Positions 8,230 to 17,020 of a stretch of DNA of 64,000 nucleotides are shown in pieces; the stretch's first letter is position 1, and the number at the start of each line of letters is the position of its first letter. The translations under genes and the position numbers were made by a program. This stretch comes from an uncultured Poribacteria bacterium (GTDB lineage: Bacteria > Poribacteria > WGA-4E > PCPOR2b): NCBI GenBank assembly GCA_958296125.1, contig OY282444.1, forward strand, positions 992,001-1,056,000, in the 5' to 3' direction. Below the pieces are notes generated by a model. It was not told where the DNA came from. It ran no database searches and saw only the letters and a program-made list of their open reading frames with translations.

Positions 8230-8997
8230 TTAGATATACGCTCGCATCGTCTGGAGGGCAGTCTCTACATCGGCATCAAAATCATCAAAGCTGCACTCAC
8301 AGGAGACGCGCCCATCATAGCCAGCTTGCTCAAGCGCGGTGAAGAACTCCTCGAAATCAAAGTCATCGTTGCCCGGATACGAGCGTTTAACCGGCTCGGC
8401 GATGTGGACATGCGCTAACCATTCCGCGGCATCAATAATATTTTGCATCGGCTCGTCTTCCTGCCAGACATGGTAGAGGTCTGCTAGCAACTGAATCCCT
8501 TCCCGGTTGACCCGTTGCGCCATCTCCAATCCGTCAGCGACGGTTCGGAGGATATTCCCCTCCCGATGACAAATCGGTTCAATCACGATTGTAATATCGT
8601 TCGCTTCAGCGTGATCGGCAGCCATGTCCAGAAATTCTGCAATCTGATCTAATGCCTTTTCGTGTGAATCCCCCTCCTCAAGATTGCGGGAGCCGCTGCT
8701 CCCGTAGACAATAATCTCTCCGCCAATCCCTTTCGCTCGACGACACGCGGTTTCGACATAACGCGACAATCGTGGAAAATCAACGGCATCCCCAACAACA
8801 CGTAAATCACCGGGAATAAAACCTGAGTACGCTTCGGGCTTCAAAGTTGCTTGTGCCGCGCGTTCCTGAATTTTTTGAAATTCTGCATCGCTTGCTTCTG
8901 GAATGAGCGCATTTCTCACTCCCAATTCGATATAGTCATAGCCAACCGCTGCGAGTCTATCTATTTTTTCGAGCGGAGCGCAAACGCCAAATCTCAT
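8230..8997 (-). CDS. Sugar phosphate isomerase/epimerase family TIM barrel
   Basis: This 255-residue protein belongs to the xylose-isomerase-like/AP-endonuclease-2 TIM-barrel family, whose members isomerise or epimerise keto sugars and inositol intermediates using a divalent metal. Expected metal ligands are visible in order: Glu in IVIEPICHR, Asp and His in LLADLYHVW, His in VHIAEPVKR and Glu in VSCECSFDD. The start at 8997 has GAGGAG 5-6 bases upstream; the open frame continues further but without a site. It follows a GH5-like gene 49 bases upstream on the same strand, so it probably acts in breakdown of a sugar released by that hydrolase. The precise substrate cannot be told. Confidence 0.85.
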   Translation of the reverse strand: MRFGVCAPLEKIDRLAAVGYDYIELGVRNALIPEASDAEFQKIQERAAQATLKPEAYSGFIPGDLRVVGDAVDFPRLSRYVETACRRAKGIGGEIIVYGSSGSRNLEEGDSHEKALDQIAEFLDMAADHAEANDITIVIEPICHREGNILRTVADGLEMAQRVNREGIQLLADLYHVWQEDEPMQNIIDAAEWLAHVHIAEPVKRSYPGNDDFDFEEFFTALEQAGYDGRVSCECSFDDFDADVETALQTMRAYI

Positions 8998-9046
8998 ACT
9001 GTTCTCCTCTGTTTTTAAGATTAATTCAAAAATAGACGACACACGT

Positions 9047-10075
9047 TTACGCGCTATCGCCCACGATTTGTCGAACCTTCTCGAAGAAAGCCTGCTTACG
9101 TTCCGTGTTAAGGCCCCACTGCACAGGCACGCTCTGGTATCCATCGCAGTAGTTATTCTCCCCCGGATCGAAATAACCCCACGATGCATACTCACTAATC
9201 GCAGCAACGAAGTTATTGAGCGGCTTGTCGAAATCGAAGTGATCATCTTCGTTGAACAGGATTGGCATGGTTCGGTAGCCGGGCACCTGTCGCGCCTGCT
9301 GCACCATTTCTGCGATGCGGTTAGGGTCGCGGACACCGTTACCGTGCATCAGCAGAAAATCTGAGGTTCGCACGACGTTCTCCTCCGAAACCCTTCCCCC
9401 GCCATAGCTCGTCCCGACCAGTAACCGCCGTCCATCGCGGGTTATTCCCTTAACTCGGTTAATCAGCTCATGAACGCGGGCAGGTTTCAAGATGTTATGG
9501 GTGTATCGCCGGACGTTACATTCATTGTTGACCTCAACGAGGACATTCGTATACCCCTGATCAAAGATCCAGTGCGTAACATTATCCACAGCACGAATAA
9601 CCGCCGCCTCGTCGCGAACACGATTATCCTGCCCAAAATAGAAGTAACCCAAAATCACAACCAACCCAAGTTCGTCGGCGCGATCTATAATGCGGGTCAG
9701 TCGATCGATATAATCGGGATTTAGACTGCCATCGGCTTCAATCCCCGAATTGTGCCACGGCTGCCCCTTTGAGTATCCTTCGGGGCTGCCCCCTTGGAGA
9801 TTGATTGTGAACGCTAGCAACCCGTAAGATCTCCATTCAGGAATTGCCTCCAGAAACTCCCGCGTGTTCCTTTCCGCGTCCCACTCGCCGGTGTCGGGAT
9901 ACGCCCACATGCTAACAGTCTCTGGATTCCGATCGTCGAAAACCCCCTGCACCATCCGCGAATTGAGGAGTAACCCCTCGATCTTATGACCGTTATAGGA
10001 TCGACCGGGATAGGTGATTTTTCCATTGATATAAAACGCATCGTCAGCAATACTTACAGCAGTTTGTCTTTCCAT
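9047..10075 (-). CDS. Glycoside hydrolase-like (GH5/cellulase-type TIM barrel)
   Basis: A 342-residue cytosolic-looking protein (no signal peptide). The sequence has the GH-A clan layout: GGSPEGYSKGQPWHNSG near the first third, then a TIM-barrel strand LGLVVILGYFYFG. LVEVNNECN offers the acid/base Asn-Glu pair, and MPILFNEDDHF a candidate nucleophile Glu. The start at 10075 has AGAGGA upstream. It is followed by the isomerase at 8230-8997. It lies downstream of the 640-residue unknown gene on the same strand, giving a three-gene carbohydrate unit. Without a family search the activity should be read only as a probable glycosidase. Confidence 0.65.
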   Translation of the reverse strand: MERQTAVSIADDAFYINGKITYPGRSYNGHKIEGLLLNSRMVQGVFDDRNPETVSMWAYPDTGEWDAERNTREFLEAIPEWRSYGLLAFTINLQGGSPEGYSKGQPWHNSGIEADGSLNPDYIDRLTRIIDRADELGLVVILGYFYFGQDNRVRDEAAVIRAVDNVTHWIFDQGYTNVLVEVNNECNVRRYTHNILKPARVHELINRVKGITRDGRRLLVGTSYGGGRVSEENVVRTSDFLLMHGNGVRDPNRIAEMVQQARQVPGYRTMPILFNEDDHFDFDKPLNNFVAAISEYASWGYFDPGENNYCDGYQSVPVQWGLNTERKQAFFEKVRQIVGDSA

Positions 10076-10250
10076 ACAATTTCCTCTTTGAGTCTGTTTG
10101 AAAAAAGCGCGCTTTTGGGGTATCCACCATCCTGAATGAAGTAGGGAATCTCCCACCCCAAACCTCTTCGCAAAGCCTCAAAATGGCCGTTAAAAAACGC
10201 CGCTTCCAGAGACGGGCGGTATAACCTTGTGACACCCCATTTTCGGCATC

Positions 10251-12173
10251 CTATTGAAACAGCATCGGCACCTTGTCATCATGCCACGGAAAGGCATAGC
10301 TTGGTTGATTCACAAAACGTTGTATCCCCCCCTCCAGTCGGATACTCGTGGAAGGAGGAAGTTCGACTATGAAATATTTGTTATCAATAGGAACAACCTT
10401 CTCTGACACCCCTTCTTGGTCAGTTGTCTGAAACTGGACGTGAGTAAATTGATGTTCCCCAAAGGCCCCTGCCTGCACGATTACATTTCGGGTTTCAGTT
10501 CGGCTAAGGTTCACAAGTTGGAATCCCACCCGGTCAGATTCCAATTTATTGACCAAGGCAGCGACATTTTTCGGAAGACCCGGGCGAGCACGATCCATGT
10601 CGAAATAGCGCACCGTTGCACGTAACAACCCACCGTTATAGATAGGCTGCGGCGAGCCCATCGTCACCTGCGTGAGTCCCTTGGTGACGACAGGATTGGG
10701 GGGCCACCGGTTGTCAGCGATGATCTGCGGGGTATCGCGCGAATCACGACGCATAAACTCGTACATCGCTAGGACGTACTGATACTCCGTCTGTAGCCGC
10801 TTTTCGGGCCAATCGGGGTTTACACCATCGTAGTAATTAAAACGTGCTTCCAGATTCCCGCTGCTCCGGTCGCCTGCAACCTCAACTTCATTCCAGTCGC
10901 TCTCCTTTTCACCAGCACGCAGCCTTGTAATTAGCTCATAATCCCTTGCATCCATTGACGCATGATATACCCGCGCCAACCACTGAATCCCCCTCGGCTG
11001 ATACCCCTCCCAACCGGTGGACGTGATTCGCGTGGGCACGAGCAGTTGGCCATCTTCTCGCGTTTTAGCAAGACTCAACAAAAATTCAATCTGTGAACGG
11101 ATGAGCTCCAAATAGCCAAAGTCGCCGGTGAGCAATAGGGCGCATTCGGCAGCAATGGTCGCTGCTAAAAACGCATTACGGGCGGAGTTGCGACTGTTCC
11201 AACCGTAAAATCCACCCCACCACTGACCGTTGCGCTGCTCGCCCACCTTCCCTGTGGGGCCGACATTGTCCGGAATAATCCCGTTGTTATCGCGGGTCCG
11301 GTCCATCCACGCTTCCGTATATTCAAGCACCCACCGCTTATACTTCTCCTCGCCGGTGTAGAGATACGCATTGGTGATGAGGCCCGTAGCCGCCAAGTTG
11401 TCGGGGATGTCACCGTTAAGAACGACATCATCGAAAATCTTTAGAATCTCTTCCGCTCGCTCCGGATTCTCGAACCAATTTTCCTCCAAATCTTTGACGA
11501 CCGGATAGAGGTTTGATCGCTGAGCATGTCCCTGTGCAACACCGCCCGGATAGTAAATCGGGTCCAGCAGAATTTTCGCCATCGTAAGGTCTGCGTGAAA
11601 GCGGGGCCCCACGCTGCCGTGGAAAGGGGAGCGAATGATATTATACTTAGGGTCATAGTTAGGGGCTTCGGGATCCTCAGCCATATACATCGCTGCGAAC
11701 CGTTTGGCGCGTCGGATATTTTCCGGATAGGTGGGATCTGTCAAGCCGAAGCAATAAAAGGACTGATTTCCTTCACCCATGTGAAACCAGTCGGCAGGAC
11801 CGTTCAAGTTATAGTATTCATTGTGGAGTTGTACCCGAAACTCCGGATGTTGTGGTTCATCATCCCGGCGCACAACCCCATCATCATAAAGTCGGGTAAT
11901 CGCATTCCACTCTCGGAGCCCGATGTCGAGTATCTTCTCCCCCGCGCCGATGGCGTAGAGGAGTCCCTTGTATGAATGCGCTTCGTATGTATCATCGACA
12001 TCGTTCACGTTATGAGGGGTTCCATCTATGCGACTATACTTCTGCGTCGCCAAATCAACCGCTTCTTCTATGAGGCAGATAAGTTGACGCTCCATCAGTG
12101 CCCACGCCGGTGGCGGGGAAACCGCTGTTGCTTTGATGGAGACTATATTTCCTGACATGCTTGGTCCTACCAT
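10251..12173 (-). CDS. Large hypothetical protein, probable alpha/alpha-barrel carbohydrate enzyme
   Basis: This 640-residue protein has no signal peptide. The first two-thirds are helical with aromatic and acidic loops (HMGEGNQSFYCFGL, PFHGSVGPRFH, GQWWGGFYGWNSRNSARNA), the look of (alpha/alpha)6-barrel glycan lyases or hydrolases. The last 130 residues are beta-rich. No family name is certain. The ATG at 12173 has GGAGG eight bases upstream. It is the first gene of the minus-strand carbohydrate unit that continues with the GH5-like hydrolase and the isomerase, and is transcribed divergently from the QueD-like gene. A role in processing a polysaccharide or its fragments is inferred from position and composition. 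Confidence 0.6.
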   Translation of the reverse strand: MVGPSMSGNIVSIKATAVSPPPAWALMERQLICLIEEAVDLATQKYSRIDGTPHNVNDVDDTYEAHSYKGLLYAIGAGEKILDIGLREWNAITRLYDDGVVRRDDEPQHPEFRVQLHNEYYNLNGPADWFHMGEGNQSFYCFGLTDPTYPENIRRAKRFAAMYMAEDPEAPNYDPKYNIIRSPFHGSVGPRFHADLTMAKILLDPIYYPGGVAQGHAQRSNLYPVVKDLEENWFENPERAEEILKIFDDVVLNGDIPDNLAATGLITNAYLYTGEEKYKRWVLEYTEAWMDRTRDNNGIIPDNVGPTGKVGEQRNGQWWGGFYGWNSRNSARNAFLAATIAAECALLLTGDFGYLELIRSQIEFLLSLAKTREDGQLLVPTRITSTGWEGYQPRGIQWLARVYHASMDARDYELITRLRAGEKESDWNEVEVAGDRSSGNLEARFNYYDGVNPDWPEKRLQTEYQYVLAMYEFMRRDSRDTPQIIADNRWPPNPVVTKGLTQVTMGSPQPIYNGGLLRATVRYFDMDRARPGLPKNVAALVNKLESDRVGFQLVNLSRTETRNVIVQAGAFGEHQFTHVQFQTTDQEGVSEKVVPIDNKYFIVELPPSTSIRLEGGIQRFVNQPSYAFPWHDDKVPMLFQ

Positions 12174-12333
12174 CGCCCAACCTCCAAAAAAGGGAAAGGG
12201 ACAGAAACAGGAAGGCTTCGCTCCGATTTCCTGCCCGAATTACATCACACGGATGTTCATTATCTCATATCAGCATCTATTTTTCAACGCCCAATCCTGA
12301 TATAGGATTATTTTTTTAAGGTAAGTAAAACGC

Positions 12334-12362
12334 TTGACAACGACTGCAAGATGGCATATCAT
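12334..12362 (+). promoter_or_regulatory. Near-consensus sigma-70 promoter
   Basis: TTGACA at 12334-12339 and TATCAT at 12357-12362 are separated by exactly 17 bases. Transcription would start near 12369, which places the upstream in-frame ATG at 12351 outside the mRNA and supports the TTG start at 12417 for the QueD-like gene. Confidence 0.75.
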
Positions 12363-12416
12363 AGACTGTATATTAATTACCCGTTCCAAAGTATTTTGAA
12401 AGAAAGGAATCAACGC

Positions 12417-12803
12417 TTGTACACAACTGTCATCGTCCCATTTGAATTTTACGCAAGTCATAGCCTCTCCGTTCGGGAAAAGCCCCACAACCACTATTGG
12501 ATCCTAAAACTGTTCGTGAGAGGCACCCCAAAAGACGGCATGGTGATTGACATTCTCAAGCTGCGCCAACTCACCGACCCATACGTTGAAAAACTTGCCG
12601 ACACCTACCTTAACCAAAACCCCGCCCTGACCAAGGAACAGTCAACTTGCCCCACGTGTGAAATGCTCGCTGCCTATTTCTACACACATGTCTCCCAAGC
12701 CCTAGAAGAATTGGACGCAGGCGCTGAACTCAAAGCCGTTGAAGTTGAGTTGCGCGAGCTCGAAGGGCTGGAGTGGGGTGCGGCTCGATTAGAGGCGGAC
12801 TAA
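12417..12803 (+). CDS. 6-pyruvoyl-tetrahydropterin synthase/QueD-like protein, variant active site
   Basis: A 128-residue protein of the T-fold PTPS/QueD family, which acts on dihydroneopterin triphosphate in queuosine, folate or biopterin routes. The zinc-site histidines are visible as ASHSL and HNHYW. The usual PTSE motif appears as CPTCEMLA. The normal CxxxHGH nucleophile Cys is absent: the residues before HNH are VREKP, with a Glu, as in unusual PTPS classes. The TTG start at 12417 is chosen because AAAGGAA lies eight bases upstream and a strong promoter ends at 12362; an ATG at 12351 is in frame but upstream of the predicted transcript start. No other queuosine genes are nearby. Confidence 0.7.
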   Translation: MYTTVIVPFEFYASHSLSVREKPHNHYWILKLFVRGTPKDGMVIDILKLRQLTDPYVEKLADTYLNQNPALTKEQSTCPTCEMLAAYFYTHVSQALEELDAGAELKAVEVELRELEGLEWGAARLEAD

Positions 12804-13062
12804 AATGATCGACACGACAGTTTATCAAACAACAGTCCGGCGGAAGGCTGGCAGGATTGGCGAACTTCACCTAGATCAGCATAGGAAGCACTATGGGCCG
12901 AGAACTTGTTCAAAAGCGTCGGGGTGATTTCATCTTGTTGCCAATCAAACCGAAGTAGAAACGACTCTCTGAGTTTTTCCGCCACATCCACCTCAATGAA
13001 ATTATAAAGGTGTTATCCACCATTTTGGATGAGGAGACGGGTCAGGATTCCAGTTGAGTGCC
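12804..13062. other. Intergenic stretch with a possible protein remnant
   Basis: No intact gene is visible. On the minus strand an open frame at 12800-12991, continuing upstream without a start, reads like protein (FIEVDVAEKLRESFLLRF, then EITPTLLNKFSAH). This may be a decayed fragment, but it could also be chance. Confidence 0.3.
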
Positions 13063-13275
13063 ATGAAAGCTCAAAGCCGTGTAGAAATTGGGTTATGTCA
13101 AACCTGCCAGCACGCCAAAGTAGTCCAAAACTCCAACCACAACCGTTTCTATCTGTGCCGCCTCTCACAATCCAACGCCGACTTTAAGCAGTACCCACAT
13201 CTGCCCGTACTGACCTGCCCCGGCTACCACCCCCAGAAGGGGACAAGCAGTCCAAAAGTAAGCGTGTCCAGATAA
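13063..13275 (+). CDS. Small CxxC-containing protein
   Basis: This 70-residue protein has no family name that I recognise. It has four cysteines arranged for metal binding: GLCQTCQHA near the start, YLCRLS in the middle and LTCPGY near the end. Aromatic residues and a conserved-looking LPVLTCPGY follow. This suggests a small zinc ribbon or iron-sulfur protein. The ATG at 13063 is preferred over the TTG at 13054 though neither has a strong ribosome-binding site. It lies alone between the QueD-like gene and a lipoprotein. Confidence 0.55.
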   Translation: MKAQSRVEIGLCQTCQHAKVVQNSNHNRFYLCRLSQSNADFKQYPHLPVLTCPGYHPQKGTSSPKVSVSR

Positions 13276-13356
13276 AATCTAAACCTCACGGGCAGATGTA
13301 TTTTAACTTACCAGAATGGATACGCGAAATTTTCGCATTCTTCAGTGACTTTGATC

Positions 13357-13385
13357 TTGAATATCAGCCATGTTTCCCTTATAAT
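13357..13385 (+). promoter_or_regulatory. Sigma-70-type promoter before lipoprotein gene
   Basis: TTGAAT at 13357-13362 and a perfect TATAAT at 13380-13385 are 17 bases apart, about 65 bases before the lipoprotein start at 13450. Confidence 0.65.
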
Positions 13386-13449
13386 ATTTGTCATACTATC
13401 AATCTGACATATCAACTCACCAAACTTACTTCCATAGGAGGGGATTCTC

Positions 13450-13911
13450 ATGTTTAAATACACTGTTTCACTCCTAGCACTATTGGTTCTATTCGTTGCC
13501 GCTTGCGCCAAAATTGACTATATTGTGCAATCCTCTACCACCCATCTGGATATTTACCATGCAAAGGTGGATGATATAGGGGAAGACTATCAGGTGATAG
13601 GACATGTTATTGCACAAGCGGGTGAAGGCATCAGCATAAAAAACTTGGAGAAACAATTTTTAGCGAAGGCACGCGAGAAGGGGGCTGACGGAATCGTTAT
13701 TCACGGGTATCGGATAGACACCGGACCAATAATCGTATACGATGAGGAAACAAAAACAATTTGGAGAACCGGACCAACAATCGGATACGATGAGGAAACA
13801 AAAACAGTTTGGATAAAGGAAGCACAAATAACAACTGCTATTACTACTACGGATTCCGAAGAGGAAAGACAGATTAAAGCAATTTTCATCAAGTATAAGA
13901 AGAATCTGTAA
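13450..13911 (+). CDS. Small lipoprotein with tandem 16-residue repeat
   Basis: A 153-residue protein starting at an ATG with GGAGGGG upstream. The signal peptide ends in a lipobox FVAAC, so it should be membrane-anchored. The middle part (EDYQVIGHVIAQ, then KAREKGADGIVIHGY) resembles small periplasmic YbjQ/DUF4156-like alpha/beta domains that track stress; this is an inference. It then contains two copies of a 16-residue unit (TGPIIVYDEETKTIWR and TGPTIGYDEETKTVWI), encoded by a direct DNA repeat. The C-terminus is basic. It has its own promoter. Function unknown. Confidence 0.7.
   Translation: MFKYTVSLLALLVLFVAACAKIDYIVQSSTTHLDIYHAKVDDIGEDYQVIGHVIAQAGEGISIKNLEKQFLAKAREKGADGIVIHGYRIDTGPIIVYDEETKTIWRTGPTIGYDEETKTVWIKEAQITTAITTTDSEEERQIKAIFIKYKKNL
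13720..13815 (+). repeat. 48-bp tandem direct repeat inside the lipoprotein gene
   Basis: Copies at 13720-13767 and 13768-13815 differ at only a few bases and keep the reading frame, adding 16 residues each. Copy number could vary among strains. Confidence 0.85.
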
Positions 13912-13994
13912 GGCTTAATAGATATGCGCTGTATTATTGGGACCTTTATTTAACCAACTTGCCGCAAGGCAGTCAGGGTTTCGCTAGGTAGGTA

Positions 13995-14016
13995 GGGAAC
14001 AATGATTGTTGTTCCC
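13995..14016. promoter_or_regulatory. Inverted repeat upstream of argD
   Basis: An 8-bp perfect arm GGGAACAA/TTGTTCCC with a 6-base centre lies 35 bases before argD. There is no T-run, so it could be an operator or leader hairpin instead of a terminator. Confidence 0.35.
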
Positions 14017-14050
14017 CGCATACACTCACACCAAAAGGAGGACACACAAA

Positions 14051-15241
14051 ATGACAACCGCTGAAATTAAAGCGATGGCTACAGAATACATTATGAACAC
14101 CTACGGTGAACGCTCGCTAGCATTCGTCCGTGGAGAAGGGGCTTACCTCTGGGATGCGGATGGGAAAAAATACCTCGATTTCTTGGGCGGTTTAGCCGTC
14201 AACGGTTTGGGGCATTGCCATCCCAACGTGGTTGCTGCCATCCGTGAGCAGGCAGGAAAACTCCTGCATGTCTCGAATCTCTACTACATTGAACCACAAG
14301 CCCGGTTGGCGAAACTGCTCATCGATAACTGCGATCTGGATCAGTGCTTCTTCTGCAACAGCGGTGCCGAAGCCAACGAAGCAGGAATTAAACTCGCGCG
14401 GAAGTTCACCAAAGACCAAGGCAGAACTGATGCCTACGAGATCATCACGATGGACAACTCGTTCCACGGGCGTACGATGGCAACGATAACGGCGACCGCT
14501 CAAACCAAATATCACAAGGGATTTGAGCCGATGGTTCCCGGATTTGTCTATGTTCCTTATGATGACCTCTCGGCTGTCAAAGCCGCAATCAGTGAAAAGA
14601 CCTGCGGCATCCTTGTGGAAACAATCCAGTCTGAGGGAGGTGTCAACACACCGGGTAGCGGTTACATCCAAGGCCTGCGAGATCTCTGTGACGAACACAA
14701 TTTGGTGCTCATCCTTGACGAAGTACAAACAGCGATGGGGCGTCTGGGTCCATTTTTTGGGTATCAAAGCTACGGTATTATCCCCGACATTATCACGATG
14801 GCAAAGGCCCTCGGTGGCGGAGCACCAATCGGTGCAATGCTCGCCAAGGGGCATATTGCGGAGAGTTTCGTTCCCGGCACCCACGCGGCAACGTTTGGGG
14901 GAAACCCGCTGGTCACTGCTGCAGCCTGTGCAACAGTAGAAACCATCCTCAACGAAAACCTTGGTGAAAACGCTGTCAAAATGGGTGACTATCTAGAGAC
15001 CAAATTGATGGCACTCAAAGATCAATACCCGATCAAAGCGGTCCGCGGCAAAGGCTTGTTGCGCGGGTTGGTGCTGTCTGTCGATGCGAACGCGGCCGCC
15101 GCCCAGTGTATCGAAAATGGTTTAATCACGATCTGTACAAACGATTACGTGCTTCGCTTTTTGCCGCCCCTCAATATCACGACTGCACACATTGACGAAG
15201 CGGTTTCGATCGTCGAGAAGTCGCTGGCTGAAACCGTCTAG
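14051..15241 (+). CDS. argD: Acetylornithine aminotransferase-type class III aminotransferase
   Basis: This 396-residue PLP enzyme belongs to the ornithine/acetylornithine aminotransferase group, which makes N-acetylornithine for arginine synthesis. Visible features: NSGAEANEAGIKLARKF (phosphate-binding loop), FHGRTMATI, LILDEVQTAMGRLG with the Asp that binds the PLP ring, and TMAKALGGGAPIGAML with the Schiff-base Lys. The ATG at 14051 follows AAGGAGG. No other arg genes are in view, so the specific acyl-substrate (acetylornithine, succinylornithine or lysine pathway) is a family-level guess. A cyclophilin and a lysine-aminomutase-like gene follow on the same strand. Confidence 0.85.
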   Translation: MTTAEIKAMATEYIMNTYGERSLAFVRGEGAYLWDADGKKYLDFLGGLAVNGLGHCHPNVVAAIREQAGKLLHVSNLYYIEPQARLAKLLIDNCDLDQCFFCNSGAEANEAGIKLARKFTKDQGRTDAYEIITMDNSFHGRTMATITATAQTKYHKGFEPMVPGFVYVPYDDLSAVKAAISEKTCGILVETIQSEGGVNTPGSGYIQGLRDLCDEHNLVLILDEVQTAMGRLGPFFGYQSYGIIPDIITMAKALGGGAPIGAMLAKGHIAESFVPGTHAATFGGNPLVTAAACATVETILNENLGENAVKMGDYLETKLMALKDQYPIKAVRGKGLLRGLVLSVDANAAAAQCIENGLITICTNDYVLRFLPPLNITTAHIDEAVSIVEKSLAETV

Positions 15242-15279
15242 TACAGGTGGCAGAATTAATTTACTGGTTAGATAGAGCC

Positions 15280-15312
15280 AGAAACCGAGTTTTTAGCAGA
15301 AACTCGGTTTCT
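15280..15312 (+). terminator. Perfect 13-bp hairpin after argD
   Basis: AGAAACCGAGTTT and its exact complement AAACTCGGTTTCT flank a 7-base loop. No T-run follows, so it may be a Rho-assisted terminator or a REP-like element. Similar AGAAACC...GGTTTCT palindromes are known as dispersed repeats in cyanobacterial genomes. Confidence 0.5.
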
Positions 15313-15365
15313 ACACATCGGAGGAAAAACTAAGGCTCAAAAGTGCAGAGTTTTTCTTGACGCTA

Positions 15366-15926
15366 ATGCCGACTACAAAATCTTTGATATGGTTCTGGGT
15401 TGTCAGCCTCATCACTTGCAACGGGTGTGACAAACTCAAGCCCAATGCAGTTTTGGAAACGAACAAAGGACGAATCGTCATCGAACTCTACCCCGATGCC
15501 GCACCGAAAACGGTGGAGAATTTCGCAACCCTAATCCAACAAGGGTTCTACGATGGCCTATCCTTCCATCGCTATGTACCCGAATTTGTCATCCAAGGAG
15601 GCGATCCAGCGGGCGATGGTACTGGGGGACCCGGGTGGACCATCTACGGTGAATTCCAAGATCCCCAGCTTCGATCTAAAATGCCCAAGCACGAAAAAGG
15701 CGTTGTCGCAATGGCGCGAAAGCAACAAGAGAATTCTGCAGGCAGCCAATTTTACATCTGCTTGAATCCAGACTCCAAAGGGTATCAGCACCTCGAAGGC
15801 GAGTACACTACCTTTGGACGTGTCATCGAAGGGTTAGAGGTGGTTGATCAACTCCGCGAAGGTGATAAAATGAACAAGGTCACGCTCAAGGACTACCAAT
15901 CACCAACAAAAGCAAGTGAAAAATAA
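15366..15926 (+). CDS. Cyclophilin-type peptidyl-prolyl isomerase (lipoprotein)
   Basis: A 186-residue protein that catalyses cis-trans isomerisation of prolyl bonds, here probably in the periplasm. The N-terminus has a hydrophobic run ending in LITCNGC, a lipobox-like site. The cyclophilin domain starts at VLETNKGRIVIELYPD. It shows FVIQGGDPAGDGTGGPGW, VAMARKQQENSAGSQFYI and YTTFGRVIEG, the substrate-pocket motifs. An in-frame TTG at 15357 is an alternative start and neither has a clear ribosome-binding site. It follows argD by about 120 bases and is 24 bases ahead of the KamA-like gene. Confidence 0.88.
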   Translation: MPTTKSLIWFWVVSLITCNGCDKLKPNAVLETNKGRIVIELYPDAAPKTVENFATLIQQGFYDGLSFHRYVPEFVIQGGDPAGDGTGGPGWTIYGEFQDPQLRSKMPKHEKGVVAMARKQQENSAGSQFYICLNPDSKGYQHLEGEYTTFGRVIEGLEVVDQLREGDKMNKVTLKDYQSPTKASEK

Positions 15927-15950
15927 TTATGAGAAAGGCAAATAAATCTC

Positions 15951-17012
15951 ATGGAAGAATGGAAAAAGCTCGTTCGGGATACAGTCAATACACCTGAAAA
16001 ACTTGCCGCTATCTTCAATATCGATCTCGAAGAGATACGGCGCGTTCACGAAGTATTTCCTATCCGTATCAATCCCTACTATTTGAGCTTAATCGAGAAA
16101 CCGGGAGACCCGATCTGGAAACAGGTTGTCCCGGATTCAAAAGAACTGATAAGAACCGGTTTTGAGGAAGACGATCCACTCGGTGAGGAAGATGATAGCC
16201 TCGTCCCCAATGTCACGCATCGCTATCCGGATCGAGTCTTATTTTATGTCAATTACATGTGTCCAATCTACTGCCGATTTTGCACCCGAAAGCGCAAAGT
16301 GGGGGATCCGGACTCTATCCCTGACAACAATATTGAAATGGGCTTGGACTATATCCGCAGCCACCCCGAAATTCGTGACGTGATTATCTCCGGCGGGGAT
16401 TCGATGATGCTAACGGATCGGAAGATCGATTATATCATCGGCAGCCTCCGCGCCATCGAACACCTCGAAATTATCCGGATCGGTTCGCGGGTTCCTGTTA
16501 CCTTGCCACAACGTATCACGCCGGAGTTATGCACAATTCTCAAGAAGTACCACCCCTTTTACATTAACACCCACTTCAATCACCCGCGAGAAGTTACACC
16601 GGAAACCGAGAAAGCGTGTGGCATGTTGGCGGATGCGGGTATCCCCATCGGCAACCAAGCTGTCCTGCTCAGAGGTGTCAACGACGATCCCAAGATTATG
16701 GTTGAGTTAATGAAGAAGCTCCTCAAAATCCGCGTGAGACCATACTATATCTATCAGGCAGATCTCGTTTACGGGACAGACCACTTCCGCACATCAATCA
16801 AAAAAGGACTAGAGATTGTTTCAGCGTTACGCGGGCATATTTCTGGACTCGGCGTGCCTCACTATGTGGTTGATGCCCCCGGCGGCGGTGGTAAAATCGC
16901 GCTTATCCCAGATTCGGTCGTGTCGTTTGACGATGATGCAATCCAGTTGAAAAACTACGAAGGCAACATCTACAGCTACCCAAGCACCTCCTTTTACGAT
17001 GAGGATTGGTAG
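15951..17012 (+). CDS. KamA-family radical SAM aminomutase
   Basis: A 353-residue radical SAM/PLP enzyme of the lysine 2,3-aminomutase family, which moves the alpha-amino group of L-lysine to the beta position. The iron-sulfur motif CPIYCRFC is clear near residue 105. The PLP-lysine motif DAPGGGGKI lies near 305, and LPQRITPEL and NHPREVTPETEKA are typical of the family. The length is between EpmB (about 340) and full KamA (about 415). It could therefore supply beta-lysine for a compatible solute or for elongation factor P modification, or act on another amino acid. The stop is TAG. A dispersed palindromic element follows. Confidence 0.85.
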   Translation: MEEWKKLVRDTVNTPEKLAAIFNIDLEEIRRVHEVFPIRINPYYLSLIEKPGDPIWKQVVPDSKELIRTGFEEDDPLGEEDDSLVPNVTHRYPDRVLFYVNYMCPIYCRFCTRKRKVGDPDSIPDNNIEMGLDYIRSHPEIRDVIISGGDSMMLTDRKIDYIIGSLRAIEHLEIIRIGSRVPVTLPQRITPELCTILKKYHPFYINTHFNHPREVTPETEKACGMLADAGIPIGNQAVLLRGVNDDPKIMVELMKKLLKIRVRPYYIYQADLVYGTDHFRTSIKKGLEIVSALRGHISGLGVPHYVVDAPGGGGKIALIPDSVVSFDDDAIQLKNYEGNIYSYPSTSFYDEDW

Positions 17013-17020
17013 GATTTTAG

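Noticed and set aside
12351-12416. Upstream ATG for the QueD-like protein
   Set aside because: It lies within the promoter and before the predicted transcript start, and the extra N-terminus has no family match.
14192-14884. 230-residue minus-strand open frame
   Set aside because: Lies inside argD on the opposite strand; argD has all catalytic motifs and a good ribosome-binding site.
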